DNA of 64,000 nt, from contig CAYYSU010000005.1 in the NCBI GenBank assembly GCA_964474455.1, positions 17,879 through 81,878 of the forward strand, read 5' to 3'. This document shows positions 41,105 through 49,238 of this stretch, piece by piece. The DNA is from BM520 sp964474455. GTDB lineage: Bacteria > Bacteroidota > Bacteroidia > Bacteroidales > BM520. The notes beneath the pieces are model-generated. The model worked only from the letters and a program-made list of their open reading frames with translations. It was not told the DNA's origin and ran no database searches. The position numbers were made by a program, and so were the translations under genes. Numbering within the stretch: the stretch's first letter is position 1; every line of letters starts with the position of its first letter.

Positions 41105-42349
41105 TTATTTTTCCGGAAAAAAGAGACAGCTGTCACCAAAGCTCAGAAAACGAAAATCTTCCTTCATTGCAAAATCATAGGCGCTCTTCCAACGCTCACC
41201 GATAAATGAAGATACAAGTAGAAGGAGTGTGCTTTTAGGTTGATGGAAGTTAGTAATCAGTGCATCCGCAAAATGCCATCTGTATCCCGGTGCAATAAGA
41301 AGCCTGGTCGCTCCCTTCAGGTAATCCATATTATGCTCTTCCATCATCTGCAAAATTGCCTTCAGGCTATCCTCGGTGCTTACGTTGTTGTACTCTTCTT
41401 CGTAAGGATCCCACTGCGCTACTTCCAGGTATTGCGACGCTGTAACTGCCAGATGTAATTTTGCACCATACCAGAAGATACTCTCCAGTGTCCGGGCTGT
41501 GGTAGTGCCCACAGGAATGATACTTCTCCTCTCTTTTGATAACAGCGCCTTAATGGTTTCTTTCGCCACCATCACCTGCTCGGTGTGCATCTCATGGCTG
41601 CCGATGGTTTCCGACGAAACGGGTTTAAATGTGCCGGTGCCGACATGTAAGGTGACTCTCTCCTGCCTGATCCCTTTTCTCTTCAGGTTTTCAAGAATTG
41701 CATCAGTGAAGTGCAAACCTGCTGTTGGTGCTGCCACAGAGCCGTCGTTTCGGGCATATACGGTCTGGTATCTGCTTTTATCATTCTCTTCTGCCTCGCG
41801 ATGTATATATGGTGGCAGGGGAGTAGCACCTACCTGCTCCATCACCCTGGCGAAGACTATAGTACCGTCGTCCCAATGAAACTCTACCTCGGAATGTCCA
41901 TCATGTTGTGCTGTTCGTAGCGCTGTTATCGTAATATCTTTTCCGTTTAACGGGATGGTAGTGCTCAACTCTCCCGATTTCCATCGGCGTGAGTTGCCCA
42001 CAAGACATTTCCACGTTACAGGAGGTCGCTGTGCAAAAGCTGTCTGTACTTCCGATACCGGTTTTATGGGCTCAAGACAGAAAATCTCGATCTTTGCTCC
42101 TGAGGATTTGTGAAAGACCATTCTGGCTTGAACAACCTTTGTCTCATTGAATATCAACAGGGCTTTATCCGGAAGGAAATTTTCAATATCTGAAAAATAT
42201 GCCTGTGAATTTTTCTCAACGGTGCTGATAAGTAATTTTGATCCGTCACGTTTTTCGGCAGGATACCAAGCAATTCGTTCTGGTAGTAAGGGATAGTCAT
42301 ATTCCGCGATATTAATTTCACGTATCTTTTGTGCTCTGCTATTTTTCAT
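41105..42349 (-). CDS. queA: S-adenosylmethionine:tRNA ribosyltransferase-isomerase QueA
   Basis: A 414-residue enzyme that moves the ribosyl group of SAM onto preQ1 in tRNA and rearranges it to epoxyqueuosine, the substrate of QueG. Visible: AEYDYPLLPERIAWYPAEKRD in pieces (14-34), TPLPPYIHR (about 189), the signature RNDGSVAAPTAGLHFTD split over about 212-228, GTGTFKPVSSE (about 255) and the C-terminal TNFHQPKSTLLLLVSSF split near 378. It is longer than the 356-residue E. coli enzyme, with insertions typical of Bacteroidota. Its ATG overlaps the stop of the 84-residue gene upstream by 4 bp. Confidence 0.95.
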   Translation of the reverse strand: MKNSRAQKIREINIAEYDYPLLPERIAWYPAEKRDGSKLLISTVEKNSQAYFSDIENFLPDKALLIFNETKVVQARMVFHKSSGAKIEIFCLEPIKPVSEVQTAFAQRPPVTWKCLVGNSRRWKSGELSTTIPLNGKDITITALRTAQHDGHSEVEFHWDDGTIVFARVMEQVGATPLPPYIHREAEENDKSRYQTVYARNDGSVAAPTAGLHFTDAILENLKRKGIRQERVTLHVGTGTFKPVSSETIGSHEMHTEQVMVAKETIKALLSKERRSIIPVGTTTARTLESIFWYGAKLHLAVTASQYLEVAQWDPYEEEYNNVSTEDSLKAILQMMEEHNMDYLKGATRLLIAPGYRWHFADALITNFHQPKSTLLLLVSSFIGERWKSAYDFAMKEDFRFLSFGDSCLFFPEK

Positions 42350-42600
42350 TTAATAAACAAATCAGATATATCAATATTCTTTTCGTAATGATGAAATACA
42401 TCCTCCATCTCAACGCGTTGTATCTTATCGATGGTGTTTGAGTTTTGACGATACCATACCTCAACCCAAAAACCACTGACATCATACAGCTTGATAAGAT
42501 AATATACAAAGATGCGTGAACTTACTTCCACTCCTTCATCAAAGATAATCGCCAGACGATCTACATTATCAGCAAGATCAAAGTCATTTTTATTCACCAT
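42346..42600 (-). CDS. Small conserved-looking protein coupled to queA
   Basis: An 84-residue acidic cytoplasmic protein: FDLADNVDRLAIIFDEGVEV split over 7-26, aromatic core YYLIKLYDVSGFWVEVWY split over 34-51, then an amphipathic C-terminus. The 4-bp ATGA overlap with queA implies translational coupling. An exact promoter box 8 nt upstream supports the start. I do not recognise a family with a known function; the position suggests a conserved Bacteroidota orphan carried with queA. Confidence 0.8.
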   Translation of the reverse strand: MVNKNDFDLADNVDRLAIIFDEGVEVSSRIFVYYLIKLYDVSGFWVEVWYRQNSNTIDKIQRVEMEDVFHHYEKNIDISDLFIK

Positions 42601-42608
42601 AAAGCGTG

Positions 42609-42616
42609 CAAAATTA
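42609..42616 (-). promoter_or_regulatory. -7 promoter box for the 84-residue gene and queA
   Basis: Exact TAATTTTG on the minus strand, 8 nt before the ATG at 42600. Predicts a very short 5' leader. Confidence 0.55.
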
Positions 42617-42668
42617 ATATATACGGTTATCTAAACAATTATTGGCGGTTCATGTTTGCATAAAAGTG

Positions 42669-42676
42669 TATTTTTG
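42669..42676 (+). promoter_or_regulatory. -7 promoter box for pssA
   Basis: Exact TATTTTTG, 22 nt before the ATG at 42699. It excludes the longer open frame beginning at 42642. Confidence 0.6.
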
Positions 42677-42698
42677 CACTATACCGATTTTCAAAATA

Positions 42699-43382
42699 AT
42701 GAAAAAACATGTTCCCAACTTCCTGACATTAATGAACCTTTTGTCAGGAGTGACAGCCATAATTTTTCTTGCCTCGGGAAATATTATATGGGCTTCATAT
42801 ATGGTAATTATCGCTCTGGTCTTCGATCTCTTTGATGGAACTTCAGCTCGTTTACTAAAGGTGTCATCACCCGTGGGAATAGAGCTTGATTCGCTTGCTG
42901 ACCTGGTGTCGTTTGGTGTTGTGCCGGGATTAATGGTATATGCAATTATCAATGAAGGACTCTCGTTTCCGGTGAATAACTATTTCGCTTTAAGCGGTTT
43001 TTTGATCCCGTTTTTTGCCACGGTCCGCCTGGCGAAGTTTAATCTGAGTTTCCATAGCCAGAAGGATTTTTTCTCCGGTATTCCCGTTCCTTTAGCCGCA
43101 TGTTTTTTTGTCTCAATACCATTAATAGTAAATGAATATGGACTACTGTGGCTTTATAATGATATCTTTCTTGCTTCGGCAGCTATTGTTTTTGGGCTGC
43201 TTATGGTAAGCAAAGTGCCTGTGGTATCACTGAAATTCCCGAATTTCTCTTTTAAGGATAACAGGCTTCGTTATTTTTTATTCGTTTCAGCTGTTGTGGC
43301 AGGTTTGTTTATACATTTTGCCGCTGTTCCCGTCATCGTACTGCTAACACTTTTTTGTTCTTTTTTTGTAATAAACAGATAA
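42699..43382 (+). CDS. pssA: CDP-diacylglycerol-serine O-phosphatidyltransferase PssA
   Basis: A 227-residue inner-membrane enzyme making phosphatidylserine, the precursor of phosphatidylethanolamine. The CDP-alcohol phosphotransferase motif D-x2-D-G-x2-A-R-x8-G-x3-D-x3-D is perfect (Asp43, Asp46, Gly47, Ala50, Arg51, Gly60, Asp64, Asp68). About six membrane segments follow. I start at 42699 (MKKHVPNFLTLMNLLSG), since the earlier frame start lies upstream of the -7 box. The partner psd (decarboxylase) is not adjacent, although the two are often neighbours. Confidence 0.94.
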   Translation: MKKHVPNFLTLMNLLSGVTAIIFLASGNIIWASYMVIIALVFDLFDGTSARLLKVSSPVGIELDSLADLVSFGVVPGLMVYAIINEGLSFPVNNYFALSGFLIPFFATVRLAKFNLSFHSQKDFFSGIPVPLAACFFVSIPLIVNEYGLLWLYNDIFLASAAIVFGLLMVSKVPVVSLKFPNFSFKDNRLRYFLFVSAVVAGLFIHFAAVPVIVLLTLFCSFFVINR

Positions 43383-43454
43383 CAATAGAATCCGGACAAC
43401 GTTAATATATTTGTGATGTCTATAGTCTGAATGAATCACTTGAAAAAGATGCAT

Positions 43455-43462
43455 TATATTTG
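43455..43462 (+). promoter_or_regulatory. -7 promoter box for the efflux operon
   Basis: Exact TATATTTG, 34 nt before the ATG at 43497. A second exact copy lies at 43406-43413, so the operon may have two starts. Confidence 0.55.
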
Positions 43463-43496
43463 TAAACCTAAAACTCCATAAGATAAATTTTCTAAC

Positions 43497-44729
43497 ATGA
43501 AGAATCGCTATTATTTGCTTATCGCCCTGGGTGTTATTATTGTATTAATAATATGGCTCTCGGGAGGCACTGGAAAGTCTGATGTGGTTGATATTAAGGT
43601 CGCTGTTGAACGTGGTGATTTTTCCATTGATGTTACAACAACGGGAGAGCTGGAAGCACGAAGCTCAGAGAAAATATATGGTCCTTCCGGTGTCAGGGAT
43701 TTTCGTATCTGGAACCTCAAGATCGAAGATATTATCCCCGATGGAACAGTTGTCGATAGTGGCCAGTATATTGCACGCCTCGATCGCTCCGAACTGGGAA
43801 ACAGAGTCAAGGACGAACAGAATGAGTTGGAAAAACTGGAATCGCAGTATATAAAAACCAAACTTGACACCTCCATGACGCTGCGTGCCGCTCGTGATGA
43901 ACTTATTAACCTGGAGTTTGCCCTTGAAGAGAGAAAGATTAAACTGCAACAATCCATCTACGAACCTCCGGCCACCATACGTCAATATGAGATAGAACTT
44001 GATAAGGGTGAACGTGCTTACCAACAGGCTAAAAAGAATTATCTGCTTAAAAAGCAAAAAGCCGAAGCAGAGATGCAGGAGGTCTCGGCATCATTAAATC
44101 AAAGTAAAAGAAAATATGATCAAATGATGACCTTAATGGAAGAGTTTACTATCATAGCTCCCAAGGCTGGAATGGTGATTTATAAGCGTGACTGGGACGG
44201 AAGCAAATTGGGTGTCGGAGCTTCTGTTGGCTCCTGGGATCCGGTTGTTGCTGAGCTCCCCGATCTGACGAAAATGATATCTAAAACTTACGTTAATGAA
44301 ATTGATATCAGTAAAATTAAGGCCGGCCAAAAGGTGGAAGTAGGCGTTGATGCTTTTCCCGAAAAGCAGTTTACCGGTGAAGTAACTGAAGTGGCTAACA
44401 TTGGTGAACAGATGAAAAACTCCAATACAAAGGTTTTTGAGGTGAAGGTTATTGTAAATGAATTTGACTCTATCCTCAGACCGGCCATGACAACAAAGAA
44501 TATTATTAATACAGACCTTATGGAAGATGTACTTTTTCTGCCTCTGGAAGCAATTCATAGTAATGACTCTGTTACATTTGTTTACCGTACCAACAGCACC
44601 CGTCAGCAGATAATTGTAGGAAAAAGCAATGAAAACGAGGTGATTGTCTTGGAAGGATTGAAAGAGGGTGATGAGGTGCTACTATCCATCCCTGAAGATA
44701 GGGATAAGTACAAATTGATAACATTATAA
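43497..44729 (+). CDS. HlyD/MacA-like periplasmic adaptor
   Basis: A 410-residue membrane-fusion protein: one N-terminal anchor (about 5-23), barrel/lipoyl halves around a long coiled-coil hairpin (about 95-225, Glu/Lys/Gln rich), then beta-barrel (KAGQKVEVGVDAFPEKQFTG split near 275) and membrane-proximal domains ending LKEGDEVLLSIPEDRDKY. It should link an inner-membrane transporter to a TolC channel. Followed by a MacB-like permease 6 bp downstream and a TolC-like gene, so it is the adaptor of a tripartite system. Confidence 0.92.
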   Translation: MKNRYYLLIALGVIIVLIIWLSGGTGKSDVVDIKVAVERGDFSIDVTTTGELEARSSEKIYGPSGVRDFRIWNLKIEDIIPDGTVVDSGQYIARLDRSELGNRVKDEQNELEKLESQYIKTKLDTSMTLRAARDELINLEFALEERKIKLQQSIYEPPATIRQYEIELDKGERAYQQAKKNYLLKKQKAEAEMQEVSASLNQSKRKYDQMMTLMEEFTIIAPKAGMVIYKRDWDGSKLGVGASVGSWDPVVAELPDLTKMISKTYVNEIDISKIKAGQKVEVGVDAFPEKQFTGEVTEVANIGEQMKNSNTKVFEVKVIVNEFDSILRPAMTTKNIINTDLMEDVLFLPLEAIHSNDSVTFVYRTNSTRQQIIVGKSNENEVIVLEGLKEGDEVLLSIPEDRDKYKLITL

Positions 44730-44735
44730 CCAGCC

Positions 44736-46100
44736 ATGAATTATCAACGTTATTTATATAACCTGAACATGGCTATGGAAGCTGTTATGGCCAACAAGTT
44801 CCGTTCGATACTCACCGCTCTGGGGATTATCTTCGGGGTAGCGGCGGTGATAGCGATGCTGGCAATAGGTAACGGCGCCCAAAAGGAGATCCTTGATCAA
44901 ATGAAGCTTGTGGGGGTTAACAATATTGTTATACAACCTGTGGATGCCGATGCAATGGAGGATAGTGATAGCCAGGATGGGGGAAAATCAATAAGTAAAA
45001 AATACTCCCCGGGACTTACTCTTAAAGATGCGCAGAGTATAAAAGCTATAATACCTACGGTGGAAACGGTAAGCCCGGAGGTGATTTATGAAACATTTAT
45101 TATTAAAGATGGAAAACGAAGCCCCGCCAAACTTAATGGTGTAACACCGGAGTTTTTTAAGGTCTTTAACCTGAAAGTGGAACGGGGTAACATGTTTGAC
45201 TCTTCGCAACTGGAGGAGGGTAAAGCTGTATGTATTATCGGGCCATCACTAAAATTTAAATTTTTCTCCAATGAAGATCCCATTGGAAAGTATATAAAAT
45301 GTGGTAATATCTGGCTTAAAGTTATAGGAGTGCTGGAAAGGGTTCAGGTCGGTGGATCATCATCAGAAGATATGGGTATATCCAATTATAACGAGAATAT
45401 TTATGCACCCATACAGACTGTACTCTTACGTTATAACGACAGATCCATGATCTCAGGAGCATTATTGCATGGAGGCGGAAGCTCTACTGTTTCTGTAGGT
45501 GGGGGGATGAGTGTTTTTCGCAGTAGCAGTGGTGGTGCTGCCGTGAGCGACAACCAGCTCAACAGAATTGTTGTTCAGGTGAAGGTGAGCTCCCAGCTCA
45601 CAGAAACATCGTCGATTCTTAAGCGTATGATTGGTCGCCGCCACATGGGCAAAGAGGATTTTGAAGTGAAAGTGCCCGAATTGCTCCTAAAACAGGAACA
45701 AAGAACAAAGGATATCTTTAATATAGTTCTTGGCGCTATCGCCAGCATCTCGCTGATTGTTGGTGGTATCGGGATCATGAATATCATGCTTGCAACGGTG
45801 ATGGAACGTATAAAGGAAATCGGTACACGTCGCGCTATTGGCGCTACGAAAAAGGATATTGTATTCCAATTTCTTGCTGAAGCTACCATTATATCCATAA
45901 CAGGAGGACTTATCGGTATAGCTATGGGTATTGCTCTGGCAAGAGTTATTATGGAGGTCACAGATATCTTAACAATAGTCTCCTGGTCGTCAATACTTAT
46001 ATCCTTCGGTGTTTCCGCAACAGTAGGTATTGTGTTTGGATATATGCCTGCACGCAAGGCCGCCACTCAGGATCCAGTAGAATCACTGCGTCACGATTAA
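44736..46100 (+). CDS. MacB-like ABC permease without ATPase domain
   Basis: A 454-residue inner-membrane protein: TM1 at about 20-45 (FGVAAVIAMLAIGNGA), a large periplasmic MacB_PCD domain (about 50-320) with a low-complexity Gly/Ser patch (about 250-268), then three membrane segments of the FtsX type (about 330-440) with MERIKEIGTRRAIGATKKDI split over about 349-368, ending ARKAATQDPVESLRHD. True MacB carries an N-terminal ATPase; this one does not, and no ATPase gene is within the operon, so ATP hydrolysis must come from a subunit encoded elsewhere. Confidence 0.91.
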   Translation: MNYQRYLYNLNMAMEAVMANKFRSILTALGIIFGVAAVIAMLAIGNGAQKEILDQMKLVGVNNIVIQPVDADAMEDSDSQDGGKSISKKYSPGLTLKDAQSIKAIIPTVETVSPEVIYETFIIKDGKRSPAKLNGVTPEFFKVFNLKVERGNMFDSSQLEEGKAVCIIGPSLKFKFFSNEDPIGKYIKCGNIWLKVIGVLERVQVGGSSSEDMGISNYNENIYAPIQTVLLRYNDRSMISGALLHGGGSSTVSVGGGMSVFRSSSGGAAVSDNQLNRIVVQVKVSSQLTETSSILKRMIGRRHMGKEDFEVKVPELLLKQEQRTKDIFNIVLGAIASISLIVGGIGIMNIMLATVMERIKEIGTRRAIGATKKDIVFQFLAEATIISITGGLIGIAMGIALARVIMEVTDILTIVSWSSILISFGVSATVGIVFGYMPARKAATQDPVESLRHD

Positions 46101-46112
46101 TATTTTTTGATA

Positions 46113-47591
46113 ATGAAAAGACTTATAACATATTATGTTTTACTGTGTATCTCAGCCTCTGTTCCTGCTTTGGCACAGAACGAAAACACTACTTTTCTAA
46201 AACTTGAAGATGTGGTAATGATAGCTCAGCAGCGATCACCGGAAGCACTCATAGCAACGCATCGTTATCGCTCCAGCTACTGGCAGTACAGATATTTCAA
46301 GGCGGATTATAAACCGCAACTGGATCTTTCCGGTGCACCCGTATCTTTCACAAATGCTTATACTTATGTGCAAACTCAGGGCGGTGGTGTGTTTGCTCCA
46401 TATTTTCAGATGTCCTCTAACCTGGGATTGTCGCTAAAGCAGAAAATTGGATTAACCGGTGGTGATATCTCCCTCTCCAGCTCGCTCAGATCACTGATAT
46501 TTTTTGATGATGGAGAGATGGAATTTATCTCCAATCCCATTGGCATAACTCTTAATCAGCCATTGTTTGGTTATAATAGCTTTAAGTGGGAGCGTAAAGT
46601 AGAGCCTATGATGTTCAATGAGGCTCGACAGAATTATCTCGAAAATATGGAAAATGTAGCTATCAGTGCTACAAATTATTTCTTTTACCTTTTGCTGGCG
46701 CAGATAAATGTGAAAATTCAGGAAACCAACCTGGCAAATAATGACACTTTGTATCAAATTGCCCGCGGACGCTTTAATATGGGCACTATCGCCGAGAATG
46801 AGGTTCTTAACATGGAACTCAATTATCTTAACTCCAAGTCACAGCTGGAAGAGGCAAAACTTAATATGCAAATGAGAATGTTCGACCTGAGATCATATCT
46901 GCGCATACAGGATGATACTGAGATAGTGTTGGTGCCTCCAACGGAGACTCCGGAACTTATTGTTAATGTAAATGAAGCGATACAGTATGCTACTGCCCAT
47001 CGTGCTGATGCGATTTCGTTTGAACGACGGCGACTGGAGGCCAATGCAGTTGTGGATAAGGCAAAAAAAGATGCCAGATTCAGTGCCAACCTCTCTGTGA
47101 CCTATGGTCTTAATAACCAGGCTCCTGTACTCCAGGATGTATATACTAACCCACGCGATCAACAATCCGTTTATCTGGGGATTCAAATCCCGATTCTGGA
47201 TTGGGGCAGAGCACGTGGAAAAATCAATATGGCTGAATCGCAACAGGAACTGGTGAGAACTTCCATAGAACAGGAGAAGGTAGATTTTGATCAGGAGGTG
47301 TTTCTAAAAGTGATGCAGTTTAATATGCAAAATAATCAACTTACCATTGCTGCAAAAAGTGATACAGTGGCAGAACGCCGCTACGATTTTACAAAACAGC
47401 GTTACCTTATCGGAACCATCGATATTACAGAGCTTAACAGCTCAATGACCGACAAAGACTCCCGAAAGAAAGGTTATATCTCAGCGCTGCATAGCTACTG
47501 GCTTAATTTCTATGAGATCAGGAAACTTACCCTTTACGATTTTATGAAAAATCAACCTATAGAGGCCGATTTCGATATGTTACTTAACTAA
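46113..47591 (+). CDS. TolC-family outer-membrane channel
   Basis: A 492-residue outer-membrane efflux protein. Start at ATG 46113 (MKRLITYYVLL), signal peptide 1-22 (PALAQ); the TTG two codons earlier is discounted. Two OEP repeats are visible, with long helices (about 170-250 and 400-460) and barrel strands with KQRYLIGTIDITELNSS split near 430 (typical TolC loop). It is the third gene of the adaptor-permease-channel operon. Confidence 0.92.
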   Translation: MKRLITYYVLLCISASVPALAQNENTTFLKLEDVVMIAQQRSPEALIATHRYRSSYWQYRYFKADYKPQLDLSGAPVSFTNAYTYVQTQGGGVFAPYFQMSSNLGLSLKQKIGLTGGDISLSSSLRSLIFFDDGEMEFISNPIGITLNQPLFGYNSFKWERKVEPMMFNEARQNYLENMENVAISATNYFFYLLLAQINVKIQETNLANNDTLYQIARGRFNMGTIAENEVLNMELNYLNSKSQLEEAKLNMQMRMFDLRSYLRIQDDTEIVLVPPTETPELIVNVNEAIQYATAHRADAISFERRRLEANAVVDKAKKDARFSANLSVTYGLNNQAPVLQDVYTNPRDQQSVYLGIQIPILDWGRARGKINMAESQQELVRTSIEQEKVDFDQEVFLKVMQFNMQNNQLTIAAKSDTVAERRYDFTKQRYLIGTIDITELNSSMTDKDSRKKGYISALHSYWLNFYEIRKLTLYDFMKNQPIEADFDMLLN

Positions 47592-47593
47592 TG

Positions 47594-47628
47594 TATAATT
47601 AATTATATTTGAATGATATATAATTCAA
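47594..47628. promoter_or_regulatory. PerR/Fur-like palindromes and -7 box before the peroxiredoxin gene
   Basis: TATAATTAATTATA (47594-47607) is a perfect 14-bp palindrome close to the PerR box TTATAATnATTATAA. A second inverted repeat, TTGAAT...ATTCAA (47609-47628), follows, and an exact -7 box TATATTTG (47604-47611) overlaps both. The start codon at 47715 is 103 nt away. Confidence 0.4.
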
Positions 47629-47714
47629 GGTATATGTTAGTAAACAATTTATCATTCAGAGTGTTGAGTTTTTTTAGTGTATGATGTAATTAAAATTTAA
47701 TTAGAGATCAAAAT

Positions 47715-48350
47715 ATGGCTGTTTTAACAGGAAAAAAGGCTCCATTATTCGAAGCCGACGCCGTTATCAACGGTGGTGAATTTGTAGAGAAATTTTCTCT
47801 ACACCAGTATCTGGGAAAAAAATACGTGGTGTTCTTTTTCTACCCTCTGGATTTTACTTTTGTTTGTCCAACAGAAATTCTGGCATTCCAGGAAAAACTG
47901 GCAGAGTTCGAAGCAAGGAATTGTGCTGTTGTAGGCTGTTCTGTAGATTCTAAATTCTCGCATTGGGCGTGGCTCAATACTGAGCTTAAAGATGGTGGAA
48001 TAAAGGGCGTTAAGTTTCCGCTGGTTTCCGACCTTTCAAAGGTGATAGCGCAGAACTTTGATGTGCTTGCCGGAGAATATGTTTACAACTCAGAAGATGA
48101 TGAGATCGATTTCGACGGAGAAGCAGTGGCTTACCGTGGTTTATTCCTTATCGATAAACAGGGAGTGGTAAGGCATCAGATTGTTAACGACCTTCCATTG
48201 GGCCGCAGCGTTGATGAAGCATTGCGTATGGTTGACGCCCTTCAGTGTTATGAGGAGAATGGTGAAGTTTGCCCAGCAAACTGGCAGCCCGGTGATGAGA
48301 CTATACAAGAGACTCACGAAAGCATTTCGGGTTATTTAGGTAAGAAATAG
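47715..48350 (+). CDS. 2-Cys peroxiredoxin (AhpC/Prx1 type)
   Basis: A 211-residue cytoplasmic peroxidase reducing H2O2 and organic peroxides. Peroxidatic Cys51 in FYPLDFTFVCPTE; resolving Cys186 in GEVCPANW; the GGxG-like VAYRGLFLIDKQG segment near 140. The C-terminal YLGKK corresponds to the YF-like tail of sensitive Prx1 enzymes. It is longer than the 187-residue AhpC because of an acidic insertion (NSEDDEIDFDGEA). No ahpF or thioredoxin reductase is adjacent; a possible peroxide-operator palindrome precedes it. Confidence 0.94.
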   Translation: MAVLTGKKAPLFEADAVINGGEFVEKFSLHQYLGKKYVVFFFYPLDFTFVCPTEILAFQEKLAEFEARNCAVVGCSVDSKFSHWAWLNTELKDGGIKGVKFPLVSDLSKVIAQNFDVLAGEYVYNSEDDEIDFDGEAVAYRGLFLIDKQGVVRHQIVNDLPLGRSVDEALRMVDALQCYEENGEVCPANWQPGDETIQETHESISGYLGKK

Positions 48351-48355
48351 ATACG

Positions 48356-48379
48356 GTGCCCTTGGTTACTCTCGGGCAC
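48356..48379. other. Hairpin between convergent peroxiredoxin and mazG
   Basis: Perfect GTGCCC/GGGCAC stem (48356-48361 with 48374-48379), 12-nt loop, no T-tract on either strand. May end both transcripts weakly. Confidence 0.35.
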
Positions 48380-49156
48380 TTACGATGGATCTGTCTGCTT
48401 CGACTCCTGCCAGATAGCTTCCATCTCGGTGAGTGTCATCTCGTGTAACACCCTGCCTTGCTCACGCGCTTTGTCTTCGAGGTACGTGAAACGACGGATG
48501 AACTTTTTGTTGGTGTGCTCCAATGCATCATCCGGGTTGATGTAAAGGAAGCGAGCATAGTTTACAAGAGCAAAAAGAAGATCACCGAACTCCGCTTCAA
48601 CTTTTTTTGGGTCAGAACCATTGGCAAGCTCATGCTGGAGCTCCATCTTCTCTTCCTCAACCTTATCCCACACCTGACCGATATTATCCCAGTCGAAACC
48701 AACACCGCTGGCTTTCTCCTGCATGCGATATGCCTTAACCATCGCCGGCATTGACTTAGGGACGCCTGACAAAACAGATTTACGACCCTCTGTCATCTTG
48801 ATTTTTTCCCAATTTTCGCTGACAGTTTTTTCATCATTAGCTACCACATCACTAAAGATATGAGGATGGCGGCGGATAAGTTTTTCATTGATGCCTTCCA
48901 GCACATCTGCTATGTCAAAAGCACTTTTCTCCTCTCCTATCTTAGAATAAAAGACCAAGTGAAGCATAATATCTCCAAGCTCCTTTTTTATCTCTTGCAG
49001 ATCACCTTCCAGGATAGCGTCAGAAAGCTCATATGTTTCCTCTATTGTAAGGTATCGCAAACTCTCCAATGTCTGTTTCTTATCCCATGGACACTTTGCC
49101 CTGAGCTCGTCCATAATATCCAGCAATGCTTTAAAAGCCTCAATTCTTCTGTCCAT
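48380..49156 (-). CDS. mazG: Nucleoside triphosphate pyrophosphohydrolase MazG
   Basis: A 258-residue house-cleaning enzyme hydrolysing NTPs to NMPs and PPi. Two MazG domains: the N-terminal one with CPWDKKQTLESLR and the metal-binding EETYELSDAI...ELGDIMLHLVFY pattern, and a C-terminal one with VEEEKMELQHE...EFGDLLFALVNY. Start at ATG 49156 (MDRRIEAFKA): the longer frame starts with TTG at 49174 and overlaps an exact -7 box (49172-49179). Convergent with the peroxiredoxin gene. Confidence 0.94.
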   Translation of the reverse strand: MDRRIEAFKALLDIMDELRAKCPWDKKQTLESLRYLTIEETYELSDAILEGDLQEIKKELGDIMLHLVFYSKIGEEKSAFDIADVLEGINEKLIRRHPHIFSDVVANDEKTVSENWEKIKMTEGRKSVLSGVPKSMPAMVKAYRMQEKASGVGFDWDNIGQVWDKVEEEKMELQHELANGSDPKKVEAEFGDLLFALVNYARFLYINPDDALEHTNKKFIRRFTYLEDKAREQGRVLHEMTLTEMEAIWQESKQTDPS

Positions 49157-49171
49157 TTTGTAAATTTTCAG

Positions 49172-49179
49172 CAAAGATA
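49172..49179 (-). promoter_or_regulatory. -7 promoter box for mazG
   Basis: Exact TATCTTTG on the minus strand, 15 nt before the ATG at 49156; it decides the start. Confidence 0.6.
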
Positions 49180-49202
49180 AGCATTAGCGAACTCTTTATT
49201 CC

Positions 49203-49210
49203 TATTTTTG
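49203..49210 (+). promoter_or_regulatory. -7 promoter box for the PagL-like gene
   Basis: Exact TATTTTTG, 28 nt before the GTG start at 49239. Confidence 0.55.
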
Positions 49211-49238
49211 CTCATAATAACAACCCCGGAACAGAATT

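Noticed and set aside
42642..42698. 19-codon extension of PssA
   Set aside because: Overlaps the -7 box at 42669-42676.
45575..46066. 163-codon minus-strand frame inside the MacB-like gene
   Set aside because: Antisense shadow of conserved FtsX helices.
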